A stretch of DNA of 64,000 nt, taken from positions 682,001-746,000 of the forward strand of contig CAVSJA010000006.1 of the NCBI GenBank assembly GCA_963728145.1, written 5' to 3'. A program made the translations under genes and the position numbers. The notes under the pieces are model-generated. The model was not told where the DNA came from and searched no databases. It saw only the letters and a program-made list of their open reading frames with translations. Below are positions 19,251 to 26,760 of this stretch, piece after piece; within the stretch, counting starts at the first letter, position 1, and every line of letters begins with the position of its first letter. Source of the stretch: CAVSJA01 sp963728145 (GTDB lineage Bacteria > Bacteroidota > Bacteroidia > Chitinophagales > Chitinophagaceae).

Positions 19251-20935
19251 TGCGTCCATTTCTTTTCTTCATATTATTTCTGAATCTTTTTCATAGTAAT
19301 AGTTTCTCCCAAACGCGATTCAAAGACGTTACAGCCGAAGCAGGCATTAATCATGTATTTAAAGTTTACGAGGGATTCTTCGGTGGCGGCGCGTGCGTTA
19401 TCGATTATAATAATGATGGATTTGAAGATGTTTACATTACCGGGGGAATGAATGATGACGTATTGTACAAGAATAATGGTAATGGAACATTCACCAATGT
19501 ATTTGAGCAATCAGGTTTAACAATCACAAAGAAATATGTTACGCAGGGAGTAGCAGGAGCCGATGTAAACAGGGATGGATTTGTAGATCTTTTTGTTACC
19601 AGCATTGCCAATAGAGAAAAAAAAGAGGTTATCAGTCGCGGAATAAATCTATTATTTCTCAATAACGGGAACGGATCATTTCGAGACGCTACTTCCGAGT
19701 ATGGACTTGGTAGCGTTCATTCTTTCAGTACCGGTCCAGGTTTCGGGGATTTTAATGCTGATGGCTGGCCTGATATCTACGTGGGTAATTACTTCAATGA
19801 ATATGAAGGCAGGTTTAACGAGATCAGCGATGCTACGATAGTTGGTGCAAACCAGATTGCCGAAGGGTTTCTTCTACTCAATGAGAATGGCAAGAAATTC
19901 AGAGATGTGTATGCAGACTATGGATTGGATCAACGAGGTTTTGGATTTGGTGGAGTATTCACCGACTACGATAATGATGGTGACCAGGATCTCTTCGTAA
20001 ACCATGACTTTGGGTATAAAAGAACTCCCGATCTCTTATTAAAAAATGAATATCCAAAGAAATCTTATGTAGACGTTGGTAAGGCGACAGGAATGGATCT
20101 CAAAATAAATTCCATGGGCACAGCGGTTGGAGATTATAATAATGATGGGCTAATGGATTATTATATGACCAATATCCGCTTCAATTTCTTTATGGTGAAC
20201 CAGGGAAATGGAAAACCATTTGTGAATAAGACGAAGGACCTGGGCTTGAATATTTTCACTATTAGCTGGGGAGCAAATTTTGCGGACTTTGATCATGATG
20301 GTGATGTGGATCTTTTTGTAGCCAATGGCGATTTAAATCCGAATTGCGTTCCGATGGCTGATTTCTACTTTGAGAATCTTGGAAATAAGTTCGAGGATAG
20401 AGCGCTCTTATACGGAGTAGGGGATTATGGCATCGGGCGTGGCTCTGTTGTATTCGATTATGATAATGATGGCGACCTGGATATTCTTGTAGTGAACCAG
20501 GCAGCAGTCTTGAATTATCCTGTCCCTTCAATTACTCATCTGTTCAGAAACGATTCCGCGAAAGGCAATTGGATAAAAATAAATTTGAAAGGGTTGCAGG
20601 CAGAAAGCCATGGCATCGGTTCAAAAATTGAAATCGAGATTGGCGGAAAGAAAATGATCAGGGAGATTGATGGGGGAGGATCGAGTCATATATCTCAGAA
20701 TTCTACGCTGACTCATTTTGGACTTGGTAATGCGACAAAAATTGATCGGATCACGGTTTATTGGACGGGTGGAAATAAACAGACATTAACTGATGTTAAT
20801 GCCAATCAGCTTTTGGTGATTGAAGAAATTCGGAAGAAGGAATCAAGTCAGTTTGTTTTGTATGGTTTGATTGGATTGGTTTTGATTGTGCTAGTATTTA
20901 TTTTTTTAAGAAAGAAAGCTGATAATAAGAAATGA
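19247..20935 (+). CDS. FG-GAP/ASPIC-UnbV protein with C-terminal membrane anchor
   Basis: 562 residues from the ATG at 19247, which overlaps the upstream stop as ATGA (an in-frame ATG follows at 19250; a start at 19214 would put 11 extra residues before the signal peptide and is unlikely). Signal peptide RPFLFFILFLNLFHSNSFSQ, then seven repeat loops (IDYNNDGFED, ADVNRDGFVD, GDFNADGWPD, TDYDNDGDQD, GDYNNDGLMD, ADFDHDGDVD, FDYDNDGDLD), an ASPIC/UnbV domain (HGIGSKIEIEIGGKKMIRE ... THFGLG, ending near 530), and a C-terminal transmembrane segment (LIGLVLIVLVFIFLR) with a basic tail. The anchor suggests it is held in the inner membrane facing the periplasm, unlike the lipoprotein paralogue two genes upstream. 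Confidence 0.88.
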   Translation: MMRPFLFFILFLNLFHSNSFSQTRFKDVTAEAGINHVFKVYEGFFGGGACVIDYNNDGFEDVYITGGMNDDVLYKNNGNGTFTNVFEQSGLTITKKYVTQGVAGADVNRDGFVDLFVTSIANREKKEVISRGINLLFLNNGNGSFRDATSEYGLGSVHSFSTGPGFGDFNADGWPDIYVGNYFNEYEGRFNEISDATIVGANQIAEGFLLLNENGKKFRDVYADYGLDQRGFGFGGVFTDYDNDGDQDLFVNHDFGYKRTPDLLLKNEYPKKSYVDVGKATGMDLKINSMGTAVGDYNNDGLMDYYMTNIRFNFFMVNQGNGKPFVNKTKDLGLNIFTISWGANFADFDHDGDVDLFVANGDLNPNCVPMADFYFENLGNKFEDRALLYGVGDYGIGRGSVVFDYDNDGDLDILVVNQAAVLNYPVPSITHLFRNDSAKGNWIKINLKGLQAESHGIGSKIEIEIGGKKMIREIDGGGSSHISQNSTLTHFGLGNATKIDRITVYWTGGNKQTLTDVNANQLLVIEEIRKKESSQFVLYGLIGLVLIVLVFIFLRKKADNKK

Positions 20936-21498
20936 AAGACGAGGCTTTAATAAATCAATTGATCGAAAGGGGAAAATCGGCAAAAGAGAAAGTCAAAACT
21001 GAATTCTCCTCAATAAACAAATCCCAACTCAACTGGAAATCTCACCCCGATAAATGGAGCATCGGTCAATGCTTTGAGCATCTTATCAATTCAGACAGTT
21101 CCTACTTCCCCGTTTTGAAAGAGATCAATGAAGGCAGGTATAAAATGAGTTTCTGGTCGAAATACAGTCCGCTTACAGGAATGTTTGGAAGGATGTTCAA
21201 AAAACAAATGGGCGAACAAGTAAATATGAAATTGAAAGCTCCAAAGAAATTCTTTCCAACAAGAAGTCTTGTGAGTATGGATGTCATTGAGCGGTATCAA
21301 AAGAATCTCGATACTTTTCTGGAGTACATTTCAAATTGTAGGGATACTGATCTTGATGGAACTATAATTACTTCTCCAGTTACATCGTTTGTTACCTATA
21401 GTTTGCGGGATACCCTAAGTTTTCTGATTTCGCACGAGCATCGGCATATTAACCAGGCGATACGAGTAAAAGCAGAAGAAAGGTTTCCGGGGAACTAA
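20932..21498 (+). CDS. DinB/YfiT-like four-helix metal-binding protein
   Basis: 188 residues. DinB-superfamily pattern: WSIGQCFEHLINS (first His, about residue 46) and SHEHRHINQA near the C-terminus (HxxxH, about 167-172), which together form the usual three-histidine metal site. No signal peptide, so cytoplasmic. Members of this superfamily include thiol-dependent S-transferases and many of unknown role. Its ATG overlaps the stop of the preceding FG-GAP/ASPIC gene (ATGA), making it the last gene of a four-gene coupled operon; why a DinB protein travels with haloperoxidase-fold and propeller proteins is unknown. Confidence 0.85.
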   Translation: MKDEALINQLIERGKSAKEKVKTEFSSINKSQLNWKSHPDKWSIGQCFEHLINSDSSYFPVLKEINEGRYKMSFWSKYSPLTGMFGRMFKKQMGEQVNMKLKAPKKFFPTRSLVSMDVIERYQKNLDTFLEYISNCRDTDLDGTIITSPVTSFVTYSLRDTLSFLISHEHRHINQAIRVKAEERFPGN

Positions 21499-21562
21499 AT
21501 GTACTAGAATTGTTCCTCACCGTTAGATTCTTACTTCACATTTGATTATGGACGGTTAGATA

Positions 21563-21580
21563 AATACTTCAAAGTATTTG
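21563..21580. promoter_or_regulatory. Perfect palindrome upstream of the small membrane-anchored protein
   Basis: AAATACTTCAAAGTATTT is an 8-bp perfect inverted repeat with a 2-bp centre, nested inside a wider pair AGATAAAT (21558) / ATTTATCT (21586-21593). It lies 34 bp before the ATG at 21615. Size and symmetry suit an operator, though a hairpin is also possible. Confidence 0.4.
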
Positions 21581-21614
21581 ACTTAATTTATCTATCTTTT
21601 CCAAAATTCCAGCG

Positions 21615-22220
21615 ATGAAAAAGAACCTGTGGATTCTCATATTAGCTATTATCGCTGTTGCTTCAATTATCATCGTTTATTTATTGCGCAACCCCGATAA
21701 GACCAGGACTGTCTATTGCGGTCCAGACAAAACAGATCCAGCTATAGTTTTTATAAATCCTGACGAAGCATTTCCAAGCTTTGCAACGGGTTATACTGTG
21801 CAATTGCAGGCAGGGGTTGATCTGATGGATACCTTAAGCAAGGCTGCCAGTGATATCAACGCTGGTTCTGACATTCAAACCCAAATTGTAGAGCTTAGGG
21901 AAAAATTGAACCAGGATAATATTCGCATGGAGAATTTGCTTAAGGCAAGTTTCTACGCGTACAATAGCAGGCCCTGCAGTCCTGAAATCGCAAAGCGATA
22001 CCAGGATATGCTTGACACACTAGGGAAGAAGATCAATGAAATAGAAAACCTGAAAACTTCAGTCGTTGCAACTGAAACACCGGGACCCGAGCCCAAGGAT
22101 TCCGTGCCCTCCGCTCCTGAGATTTCAAAGGATACCGCTAAGATCAGGAAGGCGATATTTCAATATAACAGGAAATTCACTGCTTTAAAGTTGAGTGAAG
22201 TGAGGCTTAAACAGCCCTGA
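21615..22220 (+). CDS. Membrane-anchored protein of unknown function
   Basis: 201 residues, not recognised. N-terminal transmembrane segment (WILILAIIAVASIIIVYLL, about 5-23), then a soluble, probably periplasmic part with CGPDKTDPAIVFINPDEAF, a predicted helical section rich in charged residues (about 100-160, KLNQDNIRMENLLKAS, YQDMLDTLGKKINEIENLK), a Pro-rich linker (ETPGPEPKDSVPSAPE) and a basic C-terminus. Transcribed alone; 116 bp separate it from the DinB gene and its own palindrome lies upstream. Two cysteines (near 36 and 121) could form a disulfide. Confidence 0.7.
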   Translation: MKKNLWILILAIIAVASIIIVYLLRNPDKTRTVYCGPDKTDPAIVFINPDEAFPSFATGYTVQLQAGVDLMDTLSKAASDINAGSDIQTQIVELREKLNQDNIRMENLLKASFYAYNSRPCSPEIAKRYQDMLDTLGKKINEIENLKTSVVATETPGPEPKDSVPSAPEISKDTAKIRKAIFQYNRKFTALKLSEVRLKQP

Positions 22221-22232
22221 GTCTTTCAAAAA

Positions 22233-22874
22233 TTATTCATTGTTACGTTTCCTGGTTAAATGAATTCCTACCAGTAGTATCCATACAACAATACAGCTCA
22301 CAAAAATCCGGAAACCCAAAAGGCTACTCATTGCTACTCCCGGAATAAGCATTCCCAGTATCGCAAACGTTACTACAATTCCCGACCATCCAATCCAGGC
22401 AGGTAATTTCCGGGTATGGATAATGCAGATCGACCAGCTTAATATTGAAAGTAAAAATGCTCCCGAGTACACGTAATCAAATGCATGATTGATTGAAAAA
22501 CTTAATCTTAAAATGGGACGGATCGATTCAATTGTTTCGGCACTGGCATCTTTATAGCCATTAAGAAAGACCGGCATAACCAATCCGTTTGTTGCCGCTG
22601 CGATCATTGCTCCAACCAATCCGAGGCAAATGCTTGCAAAAGCAAGCATCGACCAGAAATGATCGGTTCCGATTCTTCGGGTCAATCCCCAAAAGCCCAT
22701 CAATCCAAAGGGGAGGGAAGTGATCGCTATCGCATGTGTTGTGATAATAAGTGGAGTTGTGCGGATGAGGTATTCTACACTACCTCCGGCAGGATGCATT
22801 ATAATTGTCAGAACTAATAATAATGTAAAAATGATAAGGGCAATGCCTGCTTTTTTTTCGAATAGGTTGTTCAT
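22233..22874 (-). CDS. Integral membrane protein of unknown function
   Basis: 213 residues, six predicted helices (for example IALIIFTLLLVLTIIMHPAG, GLVGAMIAAATNGLVMPVFL, AFLLSILSWSICIIH, IGWSGIVVTFAILGMLIPGVA, FIVSCIVVWILLVGIH-like end). No catalytic motif seen. It follows the Crp/Fnr regulator gene by 44 bp on the same strand, so it is probably its target and partner in one transcript. Ends 12 bp from the convergent upstream gene. Confidence 0.75.
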   Translation of the reverse strand: MNNLFEKKAGIALIIFTLLLVLTIIMHPAGGSVEYLIRTTPLIITTHAIAITSLPFGLMGFWGLTRRIGTDHFWSMLAFASICLGLVGAMIAAATNGLVMPVFLNGYKDASAETIESIRPILRLSFSINHAFDYVYSGAFLLSILSWSICIIHTRKLPAWIGWSGIVVTFAILGMLIPGVAMSSLLGFRIFVSCIVVWILLVGIHLTRKRNNE

Positions 22875-22918
22875 GAAACAAACCTAAAGCTGCATAACCG
22901 AATGAGCCTTGATTGAAA

Positions 22919-23482
22919 TCAAGAACTTATTTTTTTCCTTATGCGGCTAAGCGTTTCCGGAGTCATCCCTAAATATGAAGCAATTATCTTGAGTGGAAAT
23001 TTCTGAAGCAATTGTGGTTTAGTTGAAAGCAGTAATTCATATTTTTCTTCTGGCGTAAGACGGTTATGCTGGAAATCCTGATTCTGAATCGCCTGTTCAA
23101 ATATTTTTCCCATTCTGAAAAACGAATCCGATATTTTTACCAGTTCATGAAATTCATGGCCGCTCAAAGAGAAAATCTCAGCCCTTTCATGGGCTTGAAT
23201 AAATGCCGTTGATGGTGTTTGCGAAACAAAACTCTTGTATTCAAACATCCAGTCATTTTCCACATAGAGATTCAATATTGCTTCAACTCCAGTTTCCAAA
23301 ATCGTATAATGTCGAAAACTTCCACGATTGACAAAATAGAATTCTCTGCAAACCTGTCCTTCTTTCACCAGGAACTGATCCTTCTCTACCACAAAATGTT
23401 TGAGGTAACGCAATACGATTTTCATCTGATCTGCAGAAAAAGGGCCAAAGCGTTGAATGGAGGCGGTGACCTGATCGTACAT
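22919..23482 (-). CDS. Crp/Fnr family transcription regulator
   Basis: 187 residues. Cyclic-nucleotide-binding-type beta-roll (LVKEGQVCREFYFVNRGSFRHY), a dimerisation helix (EFHELVKISDSFFRMGKIFEQ), and a helix-turn-helix ending KIIASYLGMTPETLSRIRKKI, the recognition helix pattern typical of Bacteroidota Crp/Fnr proteins. The cNMP-binding Arg/Ser signature of true CRP is not evident, so the ligand is unknown. Likely co-transcribed with the membrane protein downstream. Confidence 0.88.
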   Translation of the reverse strand: MYDQVTASIQRFGPFSADQMKIVLRYLKHFVVEKDQFLVKEGQVCREFYFVNRGSFRHYTILETGVEAILNLYVENDWMFEYKSFVSQTPSTAFIQAHERAEIFSLSGHEFHELVKISDSFFRMGKIFEQAIQNQDFQHNRLTPEEKYELLLSTKPQLLQKFPLKIIASYLGMTPETLSRIRKKISS

Positions 23483-23575
23483 AGGGTGCTAAATATAAAA
23501 AAATTCACTGGTTTCCGGTCAAGGTGGATAAGTTTGAACCGTCTTGTAAACCTCGCCGTGGTCATTGATAGAAAA

Positions 23576-24215
23576 CTACAAAAAGATTTCAACCTTTTTG
23601 GGGTCACTCCGAAATAAAATCAAATTGAAAATTTGCAAAATGTGATTCAATGCAGATTGTCGAGGTCATTAATTAGATAGCTACAAAAAGGTTTGAACCT
23701 TTCGGGGTAACTACGAAACAAAATCAAATTGTAAATTTGCAAAATGTGCAATCTGTTTAGCGATCTCGGGTTCTGTATTGACCCCGAAGGGGTCCAATCT
23801 TGGTAGAAAAAATGTCTCAAATTTATTGAGGACCCCGAAGGGGTCCAACATCCTCAGCGAATCAGGTTTTTAATGATTCAATGGGGATTTATCTGCAAAA
23901 AAATCATGCGATGTTGAAGGATGCAGGTGTTGAATTTGATGTGCGATATACCTTCAAACCAACAATGGACTGATGTGCTGCGAGGTTGGACCCCTTCGGG
24001 GTCCTCAAAAAAATTATTACGATTTGCTAGCAAGATTGGACCCCTTCGGGGTCACTCCAAGGCAGAATCAAATTGAATGTTTGCAAAATGTGATTCAATG
24101 CAGAATGTCGTGGTCATTGATTAGATAGCTACAAAAAGATTTGACCCCCACAGGGCAGGCCTTCGCGTTCACTACGAAATAAAATAAAATTGAATATTTG
24201 CAAAATGTGATTCAA
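23576..24215. repeat. Repeat-filled 763-bp gap with composite GACCCC palindromes and about 115-bp direct repeats
   Basis: No gene is seen in 23483-24245. Direct repeats of about 115 bp, starting CTACAAAAAG and containing CAAATTGAAAATTTGCAAAA then GGTCATTAATTAGATAG, occur at 23576-23690, 23691-23750 (partial), 24040-24128 and 24129-24215. Inserted between them is an A-B...B'-A' composite of four palindromes: 23780-23794, 23831-23845, 23989-24003 and 24039-24053, all GACCCCGAAGGGGTC or its equivalent complement, with CCAATCTTG(G/C)TAG-type linkers. The 143-bp core (23846-23988) is unique and shows no open gene. The same composite design is at 7299-7510. Confidence 0.7.
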
Positions 24216-24245
24216 CCCCAATTGTCAACCTTATCAACTGTCAAC

Positions 24246-25127
24246 CTATCTCCTCAGAAATCCTTGCAAGTTTAACCATTCTGCAAATCTTTCAATCCAG
24301 GTATCACTCGGTAAATTTTGTTTTCTCATTCCAAACCCATGCCCACCCTTTGAATACATGTGCAGTTCAGCAGTCTTACCGGCTGCAATCCAATCGTTGT
24401 AAAGCGCAATGCTGTGGGGTGCGAGGTTCAATTGATCATCTGTTGCGGCACAAACAAAAATGGGAGGCGCGTCCTTTGGAACGCCCATATTTCTTTTCGG
24501 ATCACGAAATAAATAGATTGGAGCAAGAAAATCTGGTCTGTTCTCCGCGGTATAGCTTGTGCCAACTCCCATTGTTACCGTTCCGCCCGCGGAAAATCCC
24601 ATAATCCCAATTCGTTTAGGATTAATATTTAATTCAGCGGCGTGCGAACGTACCCACTCCATAGCTTTTTTTCCATCTTCAATTGCCATGGTAATTACCG
24701 GATCAGTTGCCTTCTCAAAGTCTTCGCGGTTTTGCATTTTAGCCATTAGTTCCGCAACGGGATCAGCTGAAATACTGTGTACAAGCCGGTATTTCAAAAC
24801 AATGGCAGTAATGCCTTTTGTATTCAACCATTTTGCAACCTGGGTCCCTTCGCTCGAAATAGATAGTATCTGAAACCCACCGCCGGGACAAATTACAACT
24901 GCTGTACCATTCGCCGTTTGTGGATCGGCGGGAAAAACAGTGATCGTTGGATCTGTTACATTATAAACAAGCGGAGTATTAAATGCATTATTCATCGATT
25001 CGGTTTCTGTCCAGGTCCATGTTTCAGAACCAGGAGCTTTACCGGTATAAAGTCGAATTACTTTTTGAGAATAACTGCATAAAGTAATTAAGAATACAAG
25101 TGTTAATAGAAAGGATCTAATACGCAT
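24246..25127 (-). CDS. Secreted alpha/beta-hydrolase, acetyl-esterase type
   Basis: 293 residues with a signal peptide ending near LCSYSQ (21). Esterase/lipase fold: oxyanion motif CPGGGFQIL (about 79), nucleophile GFSAGG (about 178-183), Asp in CAATDDQL (about 230) and His in YSKGGHGFG (about 262). Resembles the secreted xylan- or pectin-acetylesterase-like members common in Bacteroidota glycan loci. Divergent from the carboxylesterase gene at 25201, with 73 bp between the two likely starts. Deacetylation of pectin is plausible by context, but the substrate is not shown by the sequence. Confidence 0.85.
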   Translation of the reverse strand: MRIRSFLLTLVFLITLCSYSQKVIRLYTGKAPGSETWTWTETESMNNAFNTPLVYNVTDPTITVFPADPQTANGTAVVICPGGGFQILSISSEGTQVAKWLNTKGITAIVLKYRLVHSISADPVAELMAKMQNREDFEKATDPVITMAIEDGKKAMEWVRSHAAELNINPKRIGIMGFSAGGTVTMGVGTSYTAENRPDFLAPIYLFRDPKRNMGVPKDAPPIFVCAATDDQLNLAPHSIALYNDWIAAGKTAELHMYSKGGHGFGMRKQNLPSDTWIERFAEWLNLQGFLRR

Positions 25128-25200
25128 GTTTTCCTGTTTAAGTTTTCAACTTTGCTTAAATTCACCATTTGGGGTGATTATCAAATTTAATCAAAATAGA

Positions 25201-26748
25201 ATGGTAAATAGTTTTAGATTGATTGGATGCTGCATGTTGATATTACTTGTTGTTTCTTTCAACAAAAGCGAATACAGCTTCGATATAATTAAGATTGAAG
25301 GAGGCCGGATTTCTGGTGCGACGAATACAGACAAAGACATTTACATCTTCAAGGGTATACCTTTCGCCGCTCCTCCTGTTGGAGACCTGAGATGGAAAGC
25401 GCCTCAGCCTGTGAAGCCCTGGCAAGGTGTAAAAGAATGCAAGGCATTTGGTCCGAGTCCGATGCAGGCATCGCCGGTTCCCTTCAGCATGTGGTCTGCA
25501 GAATTCCTAATCCCAAAGGAATCCATAAGCGAAGATTGTCTATACCTGAATGTATGGACCGGTGCAAAATCTGCAAAAGAAAAAAGACCCGTGTTGGTTT
25601 GGATTTATGGCGGCGGTTTTGTTAGCGGTGGAAGCGCAGTTCCAATCTATGACGGCGAAGCAATGGCAAAAAAGGGAATTGTGTTTGTAAGTATTAATTA
25701 TCGCGTAGGTCCTTTCGGTTTCTTTGCGCATCCTGAATTGACAAAGGAATCAGGAAAAAATGCTTCGGGTAATTACGCGTTGATGGACCAGATCGCAGCA
25801 TTGGAATGGGTCAGGAAAAATATTGCAGCGTTTGGAGGGAATCCAAATAACGTAACGATTGCTGGTCAATCTGCAGGATCGTTTAGCGTGAATTTTCTGG
25901 TTGCTTCTCCTTTAGCAAAGAATTTATTTCAAAAAGCGATTGCAGAAAGTGGAGCGGGTTTTACCAATAATTATCTTTCTTTAAAAAAAGCAGAACAGGA
26001 AGGACAAAACCTTGCCAAATCATTTAACGCATCATCCATTGCTGAATTGCGGAAAATTTCGGCAGATGAATTAATGAGAAAAGGCCAGGGATTTCGGGAG
26101 GCCATTATCGACGGTTATGTATTGCCTGCAACTGTTTCAGAAATTTTCGTAGCGAAAAAAGAAAACAAATGTGCCTTACTTACGGGATGGAATGAAGATG
26201 AGGGCTTTCAATTCTCTCCTCCAAAGAATGCTGAGGGATATAAGAAGGAAGTAAATGAACTGTATGGTTCCGATGCAAAAACCTTGCTCGGGTTTTTCCC
26301 TGGTAATACTGATGCAGAAGCTGCGAGTTCTCAATTAAAACTTTCACGTGACCAGATTTTCGGAACGCAGAATTATATCTGGGCAAATATTCAAAGTGAA
26401 CATGGATCAAAAGTATATGTCTATCGTTTCACCAGGAAAGTTCCAGGTACCGGCGAGTATGCGAAGTATGGGGCGTTTCATACCGGTGAAGTTCCATATG
26501 CGTATAATAACCTGAAGTTTGTTGACCGGCCCTGGGAACCCGTGGATCATGAACTGGCAAAGATCATGTCATCTTATTGGTCGAATTTTTCAAAATCGGG
26601 TAATCCCAATGGGCCCGGATTACCAGAATGGCCTGAGTACAATACAAAGGAAAAGAAAATAGCACTGTTGGGAGACAAGACAGAGTGTGTAACAATGCCC
26701 GATGCTGCTGCATTGGATTTTCTGATAAGAAAAATGAATTCCCGATAA
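25201..26748 (+). CDS. Type B carboxylesterase, secreted
   Basis: 515 residues from the ATG at 25201 (MVNSFRLIGCCMLILL, signal peptide or lipoprotein-like); an in-frame ATG at 25126 overlaps the divergent neighbour's start and adds an unlikely leader. Carboxylesterase type B signatures: FKGIPFAAPPVGDLRWK (about 42), EDCLYLNVW, WIYGGGFVSGG (oxyanion), GQSAGS (catalytic Ser, about 222), GWNEDEG (Glu, about 332), and AFHTGEVPY (His, about 424). Hydrolyses carboxyl esters; in glycan clusters such enzymes remove acetyl, feruloyl or methyl groups. Followed after 12 bp by the beta-helix lipoprotein gene, so they are probably co-transcribed. Confidence 0.92.
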   Translation: MVNSFRLIGCCMLILLVVSFNKSEYSFDIIKIEGGRISGATNTDKDIYIFKGIPFAAPPVGDLRWKAPQPVKPWQGVKECKAFGPSPMQASPVPFSMWSAEFLIPKESISEDCLYLNVWTGAKSAKEKRPVLVWIYGGGFVSGGSAVPIYDGEAMAKKGIVFVSINYRVGPFGFFAHPELTKESGKNASGNYALMDQIAALEWVRKNIAAFGGNPNNVTIAGQSAGSFSVNFLVASPLAKNLFQKAIAESGAGFTNNYLSLKKAEQEGQNLAKSFNASSIAELRKISADELMRKGQGFREAIIDGYVLPATVSEIFVAKKENKCALLTGWNEDEGFQFSPPKNAEGYKKEVNELYGSDAKTLLGFFPGNTDAEAASSQLKLSRDQIFGTQNYIWANIQSEHGSKVYVYRFTRKVPGTGEYAKYGAFHTGEVPYAYNNLKFVDRPWEPVDHELAKIMSSYWSNFSKSGNPNGPGLPEWPEYNTKEKKIALLGDKTECVTMPDAAALDFLIRKMNSR

Positions 26749-26760
26749 ATTATTCCTATA

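Noticed and set aside
14548..20935. FG-GAP proteins as integrins or toxin components
   Set aside because: Repeat loops alone only indicate calcium-binding propellers; no toxin, secretion or integrin-specific domains were seen.
23576..24215. Direct repeats with unique spacers, CRISPR-like at first glance
   Set aside because: Units are too long (about 115 bp), unevenly spaced and imperfect, with no cas genes; these are dispersed repeats.
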